Shown one piece after another: positions 47,948-64,000 of a stretch of 64,000 nucleotides of DNA (position 1 is its first letter; every line of letters begins with the position of its first letter). The stretch covers positions 838,501 through 902,500 of the forward strand of contig NZ_CP021434.1 of the NCBI RefSeq assembly GCF_002162355.1. Direction: 5' to 3'. The stretch comes from Tumebacillus avium. GTDB taxonomy: Bacteria; Bacillota; Bacilli; Tumebacillales; Tumebacillaceae. Below the pieces are notes generated by a model, which searched no databases, was not told the origin of the DNA, and was given only the letters and a program-made list of their open reading frames with translations. The position numbers were made by a program, and so were the translations under genes.

Positions 47948-50900
47948 TTATACGCCCAATGGCTGGTAAAAACGCTGGACTTCCTCTGCCAGCACCTGCA
48001 CATTTGGCTCTTGCAGCATTGCATAATGGTTGCCTGCCACGCTGGCCAGTTGGATCGGGGTGTCGAGTAACGTGCTCCACCCGAGGGTCGGGTGGTCGTC
48101 AGCATCGAGCGCGCCTCCGTTGGCGAGGATGAGCAGGGTTGGGGCTGACAGCCCTTGCTGGGGCTGATAGCACTCCTGCGCCCGCACGTTCGCTTGGTAC
48201 ACACGGAACAGCTTCTCCATGCTCGGCTCGTCGAGATCGTGCGGCACGAGACCCTGTTCACGGAGCGACGGCAGCAAGGCGCCAAGCGTTTGGTGCGCGG
48301 CGAGAAGTTCTTCCAGCTGCGTGCTTGCTTCGTTGCCTGCCGTTGCCAGCAGGTCGCGCAGGAAGCCGTGCAGCAATTCCTCTTCGCTAGCCCCTTCTGC
48401 ACGACGGTACAGGTCGATCGGCGCAAAGCTGTCGAACATCGTCAGCATGGCGATCTCCTCACCTGCCGCTTGCAGTTGCCGTGCCATTTCGAAGGCGACT
48501 ACACCGCCGAACGACCAGCCGCCGAGATGGTACGGTCCCTCCGGCTGCACGGTGCGCAGCGCGGTGAGGTAGGACGCGGCCATCTCTTCGACGGAAGCAA
48601 GCGGCTCGCTTGACCCGTCCAGACCGGAGGCTTGCAAGGCGTAGACGTGGAAATTCTGCTGCAACTGCGACGCCAGCGTCGCGTAGCAGAACGTGTTGCC
48701 GCCGATCGGATGGACGAGGAAGAGCGGAGTGCCTTCCGCTTGATCGGCTGTGAAACTTACCAGCGGTGAGGACTCTGCAGCCCCTTCGCGGTTGCGGATC
48801 AGTTCGGCCAGCTCGCGAATTGTCGCCTGCTTGAACAGCACGTTCAAGGGCAGCTCACAATCGAAACGCTTGGCGATTCGCGAGATCAGGCGGATCGCGG
48901 CGATGGAGTGACCGCCGATTTTGAAGAAATGGTCTTCGATGCCGATCGGGCTGTGCATGAGCAGCTCTTCCCAGATCAACACCAGTTCCGCTTCCAACTC
49001 GTCGCGCGGGGCAACCAGTGCCCCTTCTCGGCGTTCCGGCTCCGCAACGCCGAGGGCGGCGAGCGCTTTGTAGTCGGCTTTCCCGTTGTGGTTGACCGGA
49101 ATCCGGTCGAGCAGCACGAGTTGCGGCACCATATAGAGCGGCAGTTTGGCTTGCAGATGCGCTTCGATCTCCTCCAGACGCGCCGGGTCGGCTACCGTGT
49201 AGCCGATGAGGATCGGTTCGCCGTTTGCACCTTTTGGCGCTGCGACGACCGCTTGCTGCACGGCATCGAGTTCATTCAGCACGCGCTCGACTTCGCTCAG
49301 CTCGATGCGCAGGCCGCGAATCTTCACCTGGCTGTCATTGCGCCCGAGATACTCGATGTTGCCATCGGGCAGGAAGCGCGCCAGGTCACCTGTGCGGTAC
49401 AAGCGTCCTCCTGCGCGGAACGGATCGTCGAGGAACCGCTCGCGAGTCATCTCCTCGCGGTCATGATAGCCCCGTCCGACCTGCACGCCGCCGATGTACA
49501 ACTCGCCGACCGATCCGATCGGCACTTGCTGCAGTTGCTCATCGAGGATGTGCATCTGCGTATTCGCAACCGGACGACCAATCGGAACCAGCGGCCACGG
49601 GCTGTCCAGGCGGCACTCCCAGTAGGTGACGTCGACTGCCGCTTCCGTCGGGCCGTACAGGTTGTGCAGCTCGGCGGAGTAACGCGTCAGGAACTCCTGC
49701 TGCAGCGGGAACGGCAACGCCTCGCCGCTGCAGAACACCAGGCGCAGGCTCGCGCATTGCGCCGGGTCCGCTCCTTCGACGAAAACATTCAGCATCGAAG
49801 GCACAAAATGCAGCGTCGTCACGCCCTGAGCGGCGATCAGGCCGGTCAGGTAACGCGGGTCTTTGTGTCCGCCGGGACGGGCGATAACCAGCTTCGCCCC
49901 GATCACCAGCGGCCAGATAAACTCCCAGACCGACACGTCGAAGCTGTACGGCGTCTTTTGCAGCACGACGTCTTCCGCCGACAGCCCATACTGCTCCTGC
50001 ATCCAGAGGATGCGGTTGCAGATGCTGCGGTGCGTGATCATCGCGCCTTTCGGTTTGCCTGTCGAGCCGGACGTGTAAATCATGTAAGCCAGCGTGTCCG
50101 GGTCGTAAGGTGCAGGTTCGAAGCTCGCAGCGGATGCCGCCAACTCTTCGTCAGCCAACAGTTCATCTGCCACCAGCACCACGTTCACGCTCGCCGGCAC
50201 CAGATCCAGCCACTTGCGCTGGGTGAGCAGCACGTTGATGTCCGCATCTTCGAACATCTCTTTCAAGCGCGCTTCCGGGAACTCCGGGTCAAACGGCACA
50301 TATGCGCCTCCCGCTTTCAAGATCCCGTACAAGCTCGCCACCAGCTCCGGCGAACGCTCGAACAGCAGGCCGACTTTGGTCTCTGCGCCAACACCCTTTT
50401 CCTGCAGCACGCGGGCGATTTTGTTCGCCTGCTCGTTCAAATGCTGATACGTCCACTCTTCCCCTTCAAAATGCAGGGCGGTGCGATCCGGCGTTTTGGC
50501 AACCTGCTGTTCGAACAGGTCATGGATGCAGTGCACTGGGTAGTCGCGCTCCGTATCATTCCACGCTTCCAACTGCTGAAGTTCCACTTTTGAAAGCAGG
50601 TTCACCCGCTTGTGGTCACCGTCCGCATCTTCGGTCATCGCACCCAGCACCGCTGTGAAATAGCCAGCGATGCGCTCGATGCTCTCTTTCGAAAAATGCG
50701 CCTGGTCATAGCGCAAATCCAAACGCACCGCCGAATCGAGCTCCAAGCCAAACTCAGCGCCAAACGTAAAGGAGGTGTCCGCATGCCCGGTTTCGTCCAA
50801 TACGCGCAGGTGTGCATGCTCGTCCATACCGTTCAACACATGGAAATGCGTGTAGTTAAAGAACGTCTCAAACAATTCCTGCCCGCCCTGATCCTGCTGA

Positions 50901-53900
50901 ATTTGCGCCAGCGGATAGTGGCGGTAAGGCAGCGTCTCCTGCTCTTTTTCAAAGACGGAGGCGATCAGTTCGCGCCACGAAGCGGACTTCAGCTCGACGC
51001 GGAACGGCAGCGTATGGAGGAACATCCCCAGCGCCCGCTCGCTGTCCAGCTGTTCGGGGCGGCCGTTAAACACGACCCCGGTCAGCACGTCATCTTGGCT
51101 GCAGAGCAGGCTGACCACGCGCAGATGTGCGGCGAGCAGCACGCTTTTAACTGGCACGCCAAGCTGTTTCGCCAGCCCGATCACATTTTGTGACAGCTCC
51201 GGCGCGATCTCCACGCTCTCCATCCCCATCGCCGACGAGGTCTCTTCCCCGATCCGGGCCTGTCTGCGCGGCAGTTGGTTCAGCGTCGCACCGGACAACT
51301 GCTGCTTCCAGTACGTTTGGGTCGCTTCCGAGCGAAGCGCCTGCTGCTCTAGGGAGATAAACTCCTTGTACGACGCGACAGGTGCATCTGGCAGCGGCTC
51401 TTCCAGCCCCAAATGGTGCAGGTACAGACCAAACAACTCCGTCTGCAAGGTCGCAACGCTCCACCCGTCCAAGATCGCATGATGCTCGGTGATGCCCAGT
51501 TGGAACGTCTCTTCATCCAAACGATGGAAGGCAAAGCGCATGATCGGAGCTTGCGTCCAATCGATCGGGTTGTTCCGCTCGCTTTCGATAAAGAGCGAGA
51601 TCGCTTCCCCACGTTGCTCCTCCGAGAGGTCGCGGAGGTCGCCGAACACCATCGGCACGTCCACCTCGCGATGCACCAGCTGCATCGGCACGCTGTACGT
51701 GGTGAGGTCAAACGACGTACGCAATATCGCATGGCGTGCCGCAAGCTCCCCGACCGCTTTTTTCCACGCTGCCTCCTGATAAGGAGCTTTCAGCCGGAAG
51801 CTGTGCACGTTGTGATACAGATGCAGACCCGTGTCCATTTTGCTGTGGAAAAGCATCCCCAGCTGCGACTGTGACAGCGGATAAGCGTCTTCGATCTGCG
51901 CAGGCAGCAGTTCACGGTCTGCCGCGCTGATCAGCTCGGCTACCACCTCTGTCTCCGCTGCGCCCGCGTTGGCCGAGATCGCCTGTACGAGACTGCGCAC
52001 CGACGGATGCTTGAACAGCTCCTGCATGCCAACTTCCATCCCGGCCGTCCGCGCCTGATACAGAATCTGCAAGGAGCGAATCGAATCCCCGCCGAGTTCA
52101 AAATAGTTGTCGGTCACGCCAACGCGCTCCACCTGCAGCACGCGCGCCCAGATCTCCGCCATCTCACGCTCGGCATCGGTGGCCGGCGCTTCGTACGGTC
52201 TGGACATGCTGCTGCGATCCTGATCCGGCGCAGGCAGTGCGCGCACGTCGGTCTTACCGTTGATCGTTACCGGCACGCTGTCGATCTTCATAAAGAAGCT
52301 CGGCACCATATACTCCGGCACTTTTTCCGCGAGAAACCCGCGCAGGCTCTCCGTCTGCAACTCAGCGTCCCCAGCAACCGGAACCACGTATCCGACCAGA
52401 CCCTGGCTGCCGGACGGGAACGTTTTCACCGCCACGACCGCTTCGGCCACATCCGGGTGTTGCAACAGGGCCGCTTCAATCTCGCCCAGCTCGATGCGGA
52501 ACCCGCGGATTTTCACCTGCGTGTCGGCACGTCCTCTGTATTCCAGCTCGCCGTTTGGCAGTTTGCGTGCCACGTCGCCCGTTTTGTACAGCTTGCCAGA
52601 CGCTTCCGACCCGTACGGATGGGCAAGAAAACGCTCGGCGGTCAGCTCCGGACGATTGTGATAGCCGCGTGCGACCCCGGCCCCTTCGACATACATTTCG
52701 CCAAACACGCCAACCGGCACTGGCTGCAACAGCTCATCGAGCACATGCACTTTAAGGTCAGGGATCGGCACCCCAATCGAACTGATACCTTCCTCATGAG
52801 CTTCCTGCGCCGAGATGACGCGATACGTAACATGCACGGTGGTCTCCGTGATCCCATACATGTTCACCAGCTGCGGCTGCTGATCGCCATGACGGTCAAA
52901 CCAAGGACGCAGCACGCGGAAATCGAGCGCTTCGCCGCCAAAGATCACATAGCGCAGCGACAACTGCGCGGACGGCTGCTGCTGATCGATGCCGATCAAC
53001 TGGCGGAAACTGGACGGCGTTTGGTTCAGCACCGTCACGTTGCGGTCGACGAGCAGTTGGTAGAACAGCTCCGGCGAACGGCTGACCCAATACGGCACGA
53101 CGACCAGACGCCCGCCGTAGAACAGCGCACCCCAGATCTCCCACACCGAGAAGTCGAACGCGTAGGAGTGGAACAGCGTCCAGACATCCCCTGCGCCAAA
53201 TCCATACCACTGCTCCGTCTGCGCAAACAAACGGTGCACATTGCCATGCTCGATCAACACGCCCTTCGGCTTCCCGGTCGAGCCGGACGTATAGATCACA
53301 TACGCCAAATTCGACGGATGCACCGCACAATCCAGATTGTCTGCCGCATACGCTTCCAACTGCGGCAACACAGCTCCCAGCTCGATCACCTGCAGCCCCT
53401 CTGGCAGTTCCTCCAACACGCCCTCTTGCGTCACCAGCACCGAAGCGTTTGCATCTTCCAAAATAAAGCGCGTGCGCTCCGCAGGCGAGGCCGGGTCGAC
53501 CGGCACATACGCAGCGCCCGCTTTCAGCACGCCGAGAATCGCCGTGATCATCTCGTTCGAGCGCTCCAGACAGAGCACAACAAGGTCTTCCTGCTGCACG
53601 CCTTTGTCCAGCAACAGGCGGGCGAGACGGTTCGACTGCTCGTTCAGCTCGCGATAGGTCAGCGTCTGCCCTTCATACTCCACCGCCACCGCATCCGGCG
53701 TGCGCTCGGCCTGCTGTTCAAACCGCTGATGAATGCAAATCGCCGCTTCCTCTTGCTGCGGCAGAGCTCCGAGCCCCGCTTCAAACGCCTGCCATTCCCC
53801 TTTCGTCAGCAGCGGAACGCTTTCCACCGCCCCATCCGGGTTGGCAGCCAAGCCTTCCAGCAACACGAGGAAATGCGATGCCATCCGCTCCACCGTCTCC

Positions 53901-55183
53901 GGGTCGAACAGCTCCGCGTTGTACTCAAACTTCCCGTACGAACGCCCATTGCTCTTGCGCACATACAGCGCAAAATCAAACTTCGCCGTCACATCCGGCG
54001 TATCGATCCCCGTCGCCTCAACGCCGGGCAGCGACAACAGGCTCTCCTCGCCGCTCTCGTTCAGGCACTCAAACAGCACTTGGAACAGCGGTGTATGATG
54101 CAGACTGCGCTCCGTGCTGACCTCTTCGACGATCTTGTCAAAAGGCACCTCGGCATACGGCATCATTTCCAGACATTCCGCCTGCACCTGCTGCAAGCGT
54201 TCCCGAAACGTCACGCCGCGCTTGAGCTGTGCCCGATGCACCAGCGTGTTAACGAAAAATCCGATCGTTTCTTGCAGCCCGTCCTGGTTGCGATTCGCAT
54301 CAAGCGTCCCGATGCAGAAATCATCCTGACCGCTGTAGCGGTACAAAAACACTTGCAGCGCGGTGAGATAGACCATAAACGCCGTCGCATTCTCCCGATG
54401 CCCGATCTGCTCCAGCGCAGCAGAGATCTCCTCGCCAATCGCAAATTCATAACTGCCCCCGACACTGGTCGGCTGTGCTTTGCGCGGGCGGTCCATCGGC
54501 AGGTCGAGCAAGGGCAGATGCCCCTGCAGCCGCTTTTTCCAGAACTGCATCTGCTCAGCGAACGCTTCCGACTCCAGCCATTCTTCCTGCCAGACCGAAT
54601 AGTCGCCGTATTGCAGGTCGAGCTCCGGCAGTTCGGCCGTTTCGCCTTGGCACAACGCCGCGTAGTGCGTTTCCAGCTCCTGGAACAACACCTGTACCGA
54701 CCAGCCGTCGATGATGATGTGATGAATCGACAGGAGCAGCAGATGATCCTCGTCCGCAAATTCCACCAGATGGGCGCGAATCAGCGGTCCTTTGGCGAGT
54801 TGGAACGGCTTCAACGCTTCCGCATGCGCCAGTTCCATCGCCCGCGCCTCCCGCGCTGCTTCCCCCAGCCCCGTCTCCTGCAGCACAGGGAGCGGAAGCA
54901 GCAGGCCCGGCGCCACCACTTGCACCGGCACCCCTTCGTCGTACAGCAAACGGGTGCGGAGCGCCTCATGGCGCTCCACGATGGCGTTCAAGCTGTCTCG
55001 CAAAGCCTGCAGATTCAAGCGTCCGCGCAGGCGCAGCGGAAAGGACAGGTTGTACGCCGGATTCCCGGGAATCAGTTCATCTAAAAACCAGAGGCGTTTT
55101 TGCGAAGCGGAAGCGTTAAACACATAGCTTTCTTCCCCTTGAAACACGCCGTCCAACATCTCTTCGTTCGGCTTCATAGGCAT
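47948..55183 (-). CDS. Terminal NRPS: C-A(Thr)-PCP-C-A(Ser)-PCP-TE
   Basis: 2411 residues. Domains: C (about 20-440, HHIIIDGWS), A1 (about 480-1000), PCP1 (LGGDSI), C2 (about 1100-1540, HHAILDGWS, with an atypical YPLSQSQLGMLFHS opening), A2 (about 1560-2060), PCP2 (GGHSI), TE (GWSFGG nucleophile, GNHYAML histidine). Pocket residues: A1 D-F-W-N-I-G-M-V-H, the threonine code; A2 D-V-W-H-F-S-L-V-D, the serine code known from EntF. The thioesterase releases, possibly cyclises, the product. No epimerisation domain. Last gene of the operon, after the exporter. Confidence 0.92.
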   Translation of the reverse strand: MPMKPNEEMLDGVFQGEESYVFNASASQKRLWFLDELIPGNPAYNLSFPLRLRGRLNLQALRDSLNAIVERHEALRTRLLYDEGVPVQVVAPGLLLPLPVLQETGLGEAAREARAMELAHAEALKPFQLAKGPLIRAHLVEFADEDHLLLLSIHHIIIDGWSVQVLFQELETHYAALCQGETAELPELDLQYGDYSVWQEEWLESEAFAEQMQFWKKRLQGHLPLLDLPMDRPRKAQPTSVGGSYEFAIGEEISAALEQIGHRENATAFMVYLTALQVFLYRYSGQDDFCIGTLDANRNQDGLQETIGFFVNTLVHRAQLKRGVTFRERLQQVQAECLEMMPYAEVPFDKIVEEVSTERSLHHTPLFQVLFECLNESGEESLLSLPGVEATGIDTPDVTAKFDFALYVRKSNGRSYGKFEYNAELFDPETVERMASHFLVLLEGLAANPDGAVESVPLLTKGEWQAFEAGLGALPQQEEAAICIHQRFEQQAERTPDAVAVEYEGQTLTYRELNEQSNRLARLLLDKGVQQEDLVVLCLERSNEMITAILGVLKAGAAYVPVDPASPAERTRFILEDANASVLVTQEGVLEELPEGLQVIELGAVLPQLEAYAADNLDCAVHPSNLAYVIYTSGSTGKPKGVLIEHGNVHRLFAQTEQWYGFGAGDVWTLFHSYAFDFSVWEIWGALFYGGRLVVVPYWVSRSPELFYQLLVDRNVTVLNQTPSSFRQLIGIDQQQPSAQLSLRYVIFGGEALDFRVLRPWFDRHGDQQPQLVNMYGITETTVHVTYRVISAQEAHEEGISSIGVPIPDLKVHVLDELLQPVPVGVFGEMYVEGAGVARGYHNRPELTAERFLAHPYGSEASGKLYKTGDVARKLPNGELEYRGRADTQVKIRGFRIELGEIEAALLQHPDVAEAVVAVKTFPSGSQGLVGYVVPVAGDAELQTESLRGFLAEKVPEYMVPSFFMKIDSVPVTINGKTDVRALPAPDQDRSSMSRPYEAPATDAEREMAEIWARVLQVERVGVTDNYFELGGDSIRSLQILYQARTAGMEVGMQELFKHPSVRSLVQAISANAGAAETEVVAELISAADRELLPAQIEDAYPLSQSQLGMLFHSKMDTGLHLYHNVHSFRLKAPYQEAAWKKAVGELAARHAILRTSFDLTTYSVPMQLVHREVDVPMVFGDLRDLSEEQRGEAISLFIESERNNPIDWTQAPIMRFAFHRLDEETFQLGITEHHAILDGWSVATLQTELFGLYLHHLGLEEPLPDAPVASYKEFISLEQQALRSEATQTYWKQQLSGATLNQLPRRQARIGEETSSAMGMESVEIAPELSQNVIGLAKQLGVPVKSVLLAAHLRVVSLLCSQDDVLTGVVFNGRPEQLDSERALGMFLHTLPFRVELKSASWRELIASVFEKEQETLPYRHYPLAQIQQDQGGQELFETFFNYTHFHVLNGMDEHAHLRVLDETGHADTSFTFGAEFGLELDSAVRLDLRYDQAHFSKESIERIAGYFTAVLGAMTEDADGDHKRVNLLSKVELQQLEAWNDTERDYPVHCIHDLFEQQVAKTPDRTALHFEGEEWTYQHLNEQANKIARVLQEKGVGAETKVGLLFERSPELVASLYGILKAGGAYVPFDPEFPEARLKEMFEDADINVLLTQRKWLDLVPASVNVVLVADELLADEELAASAASFEPAPYDPDTLAYMIYTSGSTGKPKGAMITHRSICNRILWMQEQYGLSAEDVVLQKTPYSFDVSVWEFIWPLVIGAKLVIARPGGHKDPRYLTGLIAAQGVTTLHFVPSMLNVFVEGADPAQCASLRLVFCSGEALPFPLQQEFLTRYSAELHNLYGPTEAAVDVTYWECRLDSPWPLVPIGRPVANTQMHILDEQLQQVPIGSVGELYIGGVQVGRGYHDREEMTRERFLDDPFRAGGRLYRTGDLARFLPDGNIEYLGRNDSQVKIRGLRIELSEVERVLNELDAVQQAVVAAPKGANGEPILIGYTVADPARLEEIEAHLQAKLPLYMVPQLVLLDRIPVNHNGKADYKALAALGVAEPERREGALVAPRDELEAELVLIWEELLMHSPIGIEDHFFKIGGHSIAAIRLISRIAKRFDCELPLNVLFKQATIRELAELIRNREGAAESSPLVSFTADQAEGTPLFLVHPIGGNTFCYATLASQLQQNFHVYALQASGLDGSSEPLASVEEMAASYLTALRTVQPEGPYHLGGWSFGGVVAFEMARQLQAAGEEIAMLTMFDSFAPIDLYRRAEGASEEELLHGFLRDLLATAGNEASTQLEELLAAHQTLGALLPSLREQGLVPHDLDEPSMEKLFRVYQANVRAQECYQPQQGLSAPTLLILANGGALDADDHPTLGWSTLLDTPIQLASVAGNHYAMLQEPNVQVLAEEVQRFYQPLGV

Positions 55184-55207
55184 GATGTTCGTTCCTTTCC
55201 TGATGGA

Positions 55208-56482
55208 TTAAGAAGCCTGTTCCGCAGCAGCAGCCGGCGCTTCCGGAATCTTGTCCAGCTTGGCCACCGACGAGGTCAAAATCACCCCGGCCGACAGCAG
55301 CATCCCGGCTGCACCAATGACGAGCGTCCACTGCGTGCCGATCGCATCGCCGAGGATACCGCCGAGCATCGCGCCAACCGGAATCGATCCGAAAATGATA
55401 AAGCGCAGCGATGCGTTCATCCGGCCTTGCAGATGATCCGGCGTGATCGCCGTGCGCAACGAACGCTGGTTGATGTTATAGATGACGATCATCGCCGCAT
55501 CGATAAACTGCGCGGCCATCAAGGTGATGATCGCAAGCGTCGCCGGGAACAGGGAGGAGACCGGCACCAGCAGGTAGAACACGCCGGCCAGAGCCAGCGA
55601 GAGCACCAGCGTTTTGCCAAGCGACAGTTTTTCCGCCACTTTGCCGGCGATGGCAGCCCCTGCCATTGCGCCGACGCCGCTCATCGTGAAGATCAGGCCG
55701 AGCACAAACGGAGACAAGTCCAGTTCACGCGTTACATACAGGATATAGATCGCTTCCATCGCCAGCCCAAACAGGTTGAACAGGCCGGTCGCGATGGTGA
55801 TGCGAGAGAGAATCGTATTGCCAAAGACGAATTTCAACCCGTCCCGAATGTTCTGGAACACGTTGTTGTCTTCTTTGTCTTCCGGAAGTTCCGGCTTGTC
55901 CTCTTTGCGCTTGATGATGATCAGCGTAAAGGCGGAGATGAAGAAAGTCACGCCGTTGATCAGAATCGCCAGCGGTGCGGACAAGATCTGCACCAGCGCG
56001 CCCCCGATCGCCTGACCGCTGATCTGGGAAGCGGAGTTGGAGAACTCCAGCTTGCTGTTGCCTTCGACCAGTTCCTCCGTCTTGACGATCGACGGCAGGT
56101 AGGACATATAGGCGATATCAAAAAATACGGAAGCGGTGCCGACGATAAACGAGATCGTGCAGAGCAGCTCAAAGGTTAAAAATCCTTCCCAAGCCGCGTA
56201 CGGAATCACCAGCAGCCCGATGCCGCGAATCACGTCGGTGAGGATCATGATCGGACGGCGGCGGAGCTGGTCGACCCACACGCCGACAAACAGCGAGAAC
56301 AAAATGTACGGCAGATAGCCAATCGCCGTCAGCAGGCCCATCTGCACCGCGTTCACTTCGAGCATCAGCGCGGCGATCAAGGGCAGAGCCAGCGTGGTGA
56401 TTTGAGCGCCGAACATGGACAGGGTCTGCCCTGTCCACAGCTTCATAAAGTCCGGGTGTTTCCAAAGTCCTGTAAATTTCAT
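55208..56482 (-). CDS. MFS exporter within the NRPS operon
   Basis: 424 residues, twelve helices, MFS_3 type (LWTGQTLSMFGAQITTLALPLIAALML at the start; WVDQLRRRPIM in the loop 2-3; SASQISGQAIGGALVQ in helix 5). Lies between two NRPS genes with gaps of 18 and 24 bases, so it is in the same operon and should export the peptide product. Confidence 0.9.
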   Translation of the reverse strand: MKFTGLWKHPDFMKLWTGQTLSMFGAQITTLALPLIAALMLEVNAVQMGLLTAIGYLPYILFSLFVGVWVDQLRRRPIMILTDVIRGIGLLVIPYAAWEGFLTFELLCTISFIVGTASVFFDIAYMSYLPSIVKTEELVEGNSKLEFSNSASQISGQAIGGALVQILSAPLAILINGVTFFISAFTLIIIKRKEDKPELPEDKEDNNVFQNIRDGLKFVFGNTILSRITIATGLFNLFGLAMEAIYILYVTRELDLSPFVLGLIFTMSGVGAMAGAAIAGKVAEKLSLGKTLVLSLALAGVFYLLVPVSSLFPATLAIITLMAAQFIDAAMIVIYNINQRSLRTAITPDHLQGRMNASLRFIIFGSIPVGAMLGGILGDAIGTQWTLVIGAAGMLLSAGVILTSSVAKLDKIPEAPAAAAEQAS

Positions 56483-56500
56483 CGGTGTACAAGCTCCTTT

Positions 56501-62917
<6,417 letters not shown>

Positions 62918-62926
62918 TCCCCCCGT

Positions 62927-64000
62927 TTATTCGTGATGGAGCAGCGCAAGCGCTTCTTCTTCCGTCATGTTCTCGAGCATTTCCATCAGGCGCGTTTCCA
63001 CTTCTTCAGCCATCTCATGGAAAAGCGGTTTGGCAAACAGCGTGCGAAGCGGCAGTTCAACGCTGAACTGACCGCGAATGCGGGACACGACCTGTGTCGC
63101 CAGCAGCGAGTGTCCGCCCAGATCGAAAAAGTCGTCCCCAGCGCTGACTTTCTCCAGTTTCAAAATGTCCATCCAGATGTCGGCCAGCACCTCTTGCACC
63201 GGCCCCTCCGGTTCCACAAACTCCGCCGAGCTTTGGTGCGGCAGACGGTCGGGCATCGGGAGCTGCTTGCGGTCCGCTTTGCCGTTGGCGTTCAGCGGCA
63301 TCGCATCGAGCTGCATCAGGAAGGACGGCACCATATAATCGGGCAGCAGGTCGCGCGTCATATTACGCAGCTCTTCCATGCTCAACCCTTGCGCTGCATC
63401 GAGCGCCACCACATAGCCGACCAGACGCTTCAGGCCGTCAGTGTCGTGGACGATGACGAGCGCTTCTTTGACATTGTCATGCTTGAGCAGCGCTGCTTCG
63501 ATCTCGCCGAGCTCGACGCGCATCCCACGGATTTTCACCTGGTTGTCGGCGCGGCCGATAAACTTCAAGCTGCCGTCAGGACGGCAATATCCGAGGTCGC
63601 CCGTCTTGTACATGCGCTCGCCCGGCACAAACGGGTCGTCCATAAACGCTTTGAGGGTGCGCTCCGGGTCGTTCAGGTACCCTTTTGCCACCCCGATCCC
63701 AGCGAGGTACAAGTCGCCGCTGACCCCGACCGGGACGGGCTGCAGATGCTCGTCGAGCACATAGCAGCGGTTGTTGTCGATCGGTTTGCCGACGCAGACT
63801 GCGCCTTCTTCAAGCAGATCGTCCGCCGTGCAGACGTGGATCGTCGAGTCGATCGACACTTCGGTCGCACCCCAAGTGTTGTTCAGCGACCCGGGCATTT
63901 TTTCAAAAAAGCGGCGGACGGTGGTCGGGCTCAGCGCTTCGCCGGAAGACAGCGTGGAGCGCAGGCTGCACAGACCTTTTTTGTCCTCTTCGGTCAGCTC
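62927..64000 (-). CDS. NRPS, C-terminal part (A domain end and PCP; partial)
   Basis: The frame is open from 62927 to the right edge and continues outside. In the window: the second half of an adenylation domain (TLSSGEALSP, NTWGATEVSIDSTIH, YKTGDLGYCRPDGSLKFIGRADNQVKIRGMRVELGEIEAALL), a carrier domain (FFDLGGHSLLATQVV) and a short acidic tail (ENMTEEEALALLHHE), possibly a docking region to the next NRPS. Too little of the pocket is present to call a substrate. Confidence 0.9.
   Translation of the reverse strand, partial: ELTEEDKKGLCSLRSTLSSGEALSPTTVRRFFEKMPGSLNNTWGATEVSIDSTIHVCTADDLLEEGAVCVGKPIDNNRCYVLDEHLQPVPVGVSGDLYLAGIGVAKGYLNDPERTLKAFMDDPFVPGERMYKTGDLGYCRPDGSLKFIGRADNQVKIRGMRVELGEIEAALLKHDNVKEALVIVHDTDGLKRLVGYVVALDAAQGLSMEELRNMTRDLLPDYMVPSFLMQLDAMPLNANGKADRKQLPMPDRLPHQSSAEFVEPEGPVQEVLADIWMDILKLEKVSAGDDFFDLGGHSLLATQVVSRIRGQFSVELPLRTLFAKPLFHEMAEEVETRLMEMLENMTEEEALALLHHE

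Noticed and set aside
52007-55084. 1025-codon open frame antisense to the terminal NRPS
   Set aside because: Arg/His/Gln-rich shadow of conserved NRPS motifs, no ribosome site, no domain sense.

Overview
The window looks like a chromosomal segment of a moderately GC-rich, Gram-positive, spore-former-type Firmicute (Bacillales; something like Tumebacillus or a related Alicyclobacillaceae/Paenibacillaceae genus). Support comes from strong AGGAGG-type ribosome binding sites, frequent TTG and GTG starts, a Bacillus-style Fur box, a CstR persulfide regulon, HTH-TPR regulators and intrinsic terminators after most operons. The genus is an inference; no rRNA or tRNA gene is present to fix it.

Layout. 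1-5.1 kb: the end of an MFS gene, then a three-gene minus-strand operon (coiled-coil protein, McrB-like AAA+ ATPase, DUF2357/PD-(D/E)XK-like nuclease) that looks like a type IV (McrBC-type) restriction/defence system. 5.2-10.5 kb: pirin, a VOC protein, and a Fur-boxed EfeO-EfeB-FTR1 iron uptake operon. 10.6-14.3 kb: a beta-propeller protein, an unknown protein and an MFS exporter with an XRE regulator upstream. 14.6-30.5 kb is an accessory region, more AT-rich and full of small secreted proteins: HTH-TPR (RRNPP-like) regulators, one of which overlaps a previously too-small-to-call 39-codon secreted peptide gene; secreted proteins sharing a PKPI motif; a family of four NTF2-like secreted paralogs plus a decayed fifth; an IS66 remnant; and an IS3-family element inserted in the loop of a terminator.

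30.6-36.2 kb: a reactive-sulfur detoxification regulon (TusA-rhodanese, rhodanese, TauE, rhodanese-MBL persulfide dioxygenase, methyltransferase, DUF302, DsrE-like, CstR) with palindromic CstR-type operators, flanked by two identical 48-bp terminators. 36.2-37.7 kb: two SAM methyltransferases. 37.7-44.1 kb: a 2046-residue secreted repeat protein preceded by what reads as a cyclic-di-GMP-I riboswitch. 44.2-46.8 kb: a membrane protein and an OmpR-type two-component system. 46.8-47.8 kb: a GNAT protein between two very small genes, a candidate toxin-antitoxin unit.

47.9-64.0 kb: a minus-strand NRPS operon running in from beyond the right edge: a partial NRPS (A-PCP end), a two-module NRPS (C-A-PCP-C-A-PCP), an MFS exporter, and the terminal two-module NRPS (C-A-PCP-C-A-PCP-TE). 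Reading the binding-pocket residues by eye gives Thr and Ser for the last two modules, an Ala-like code for the first complete module and an unassigned code for the second. The thioesterase ends the assembly line, so the product has at least five residues if the truncated protein contributes one.
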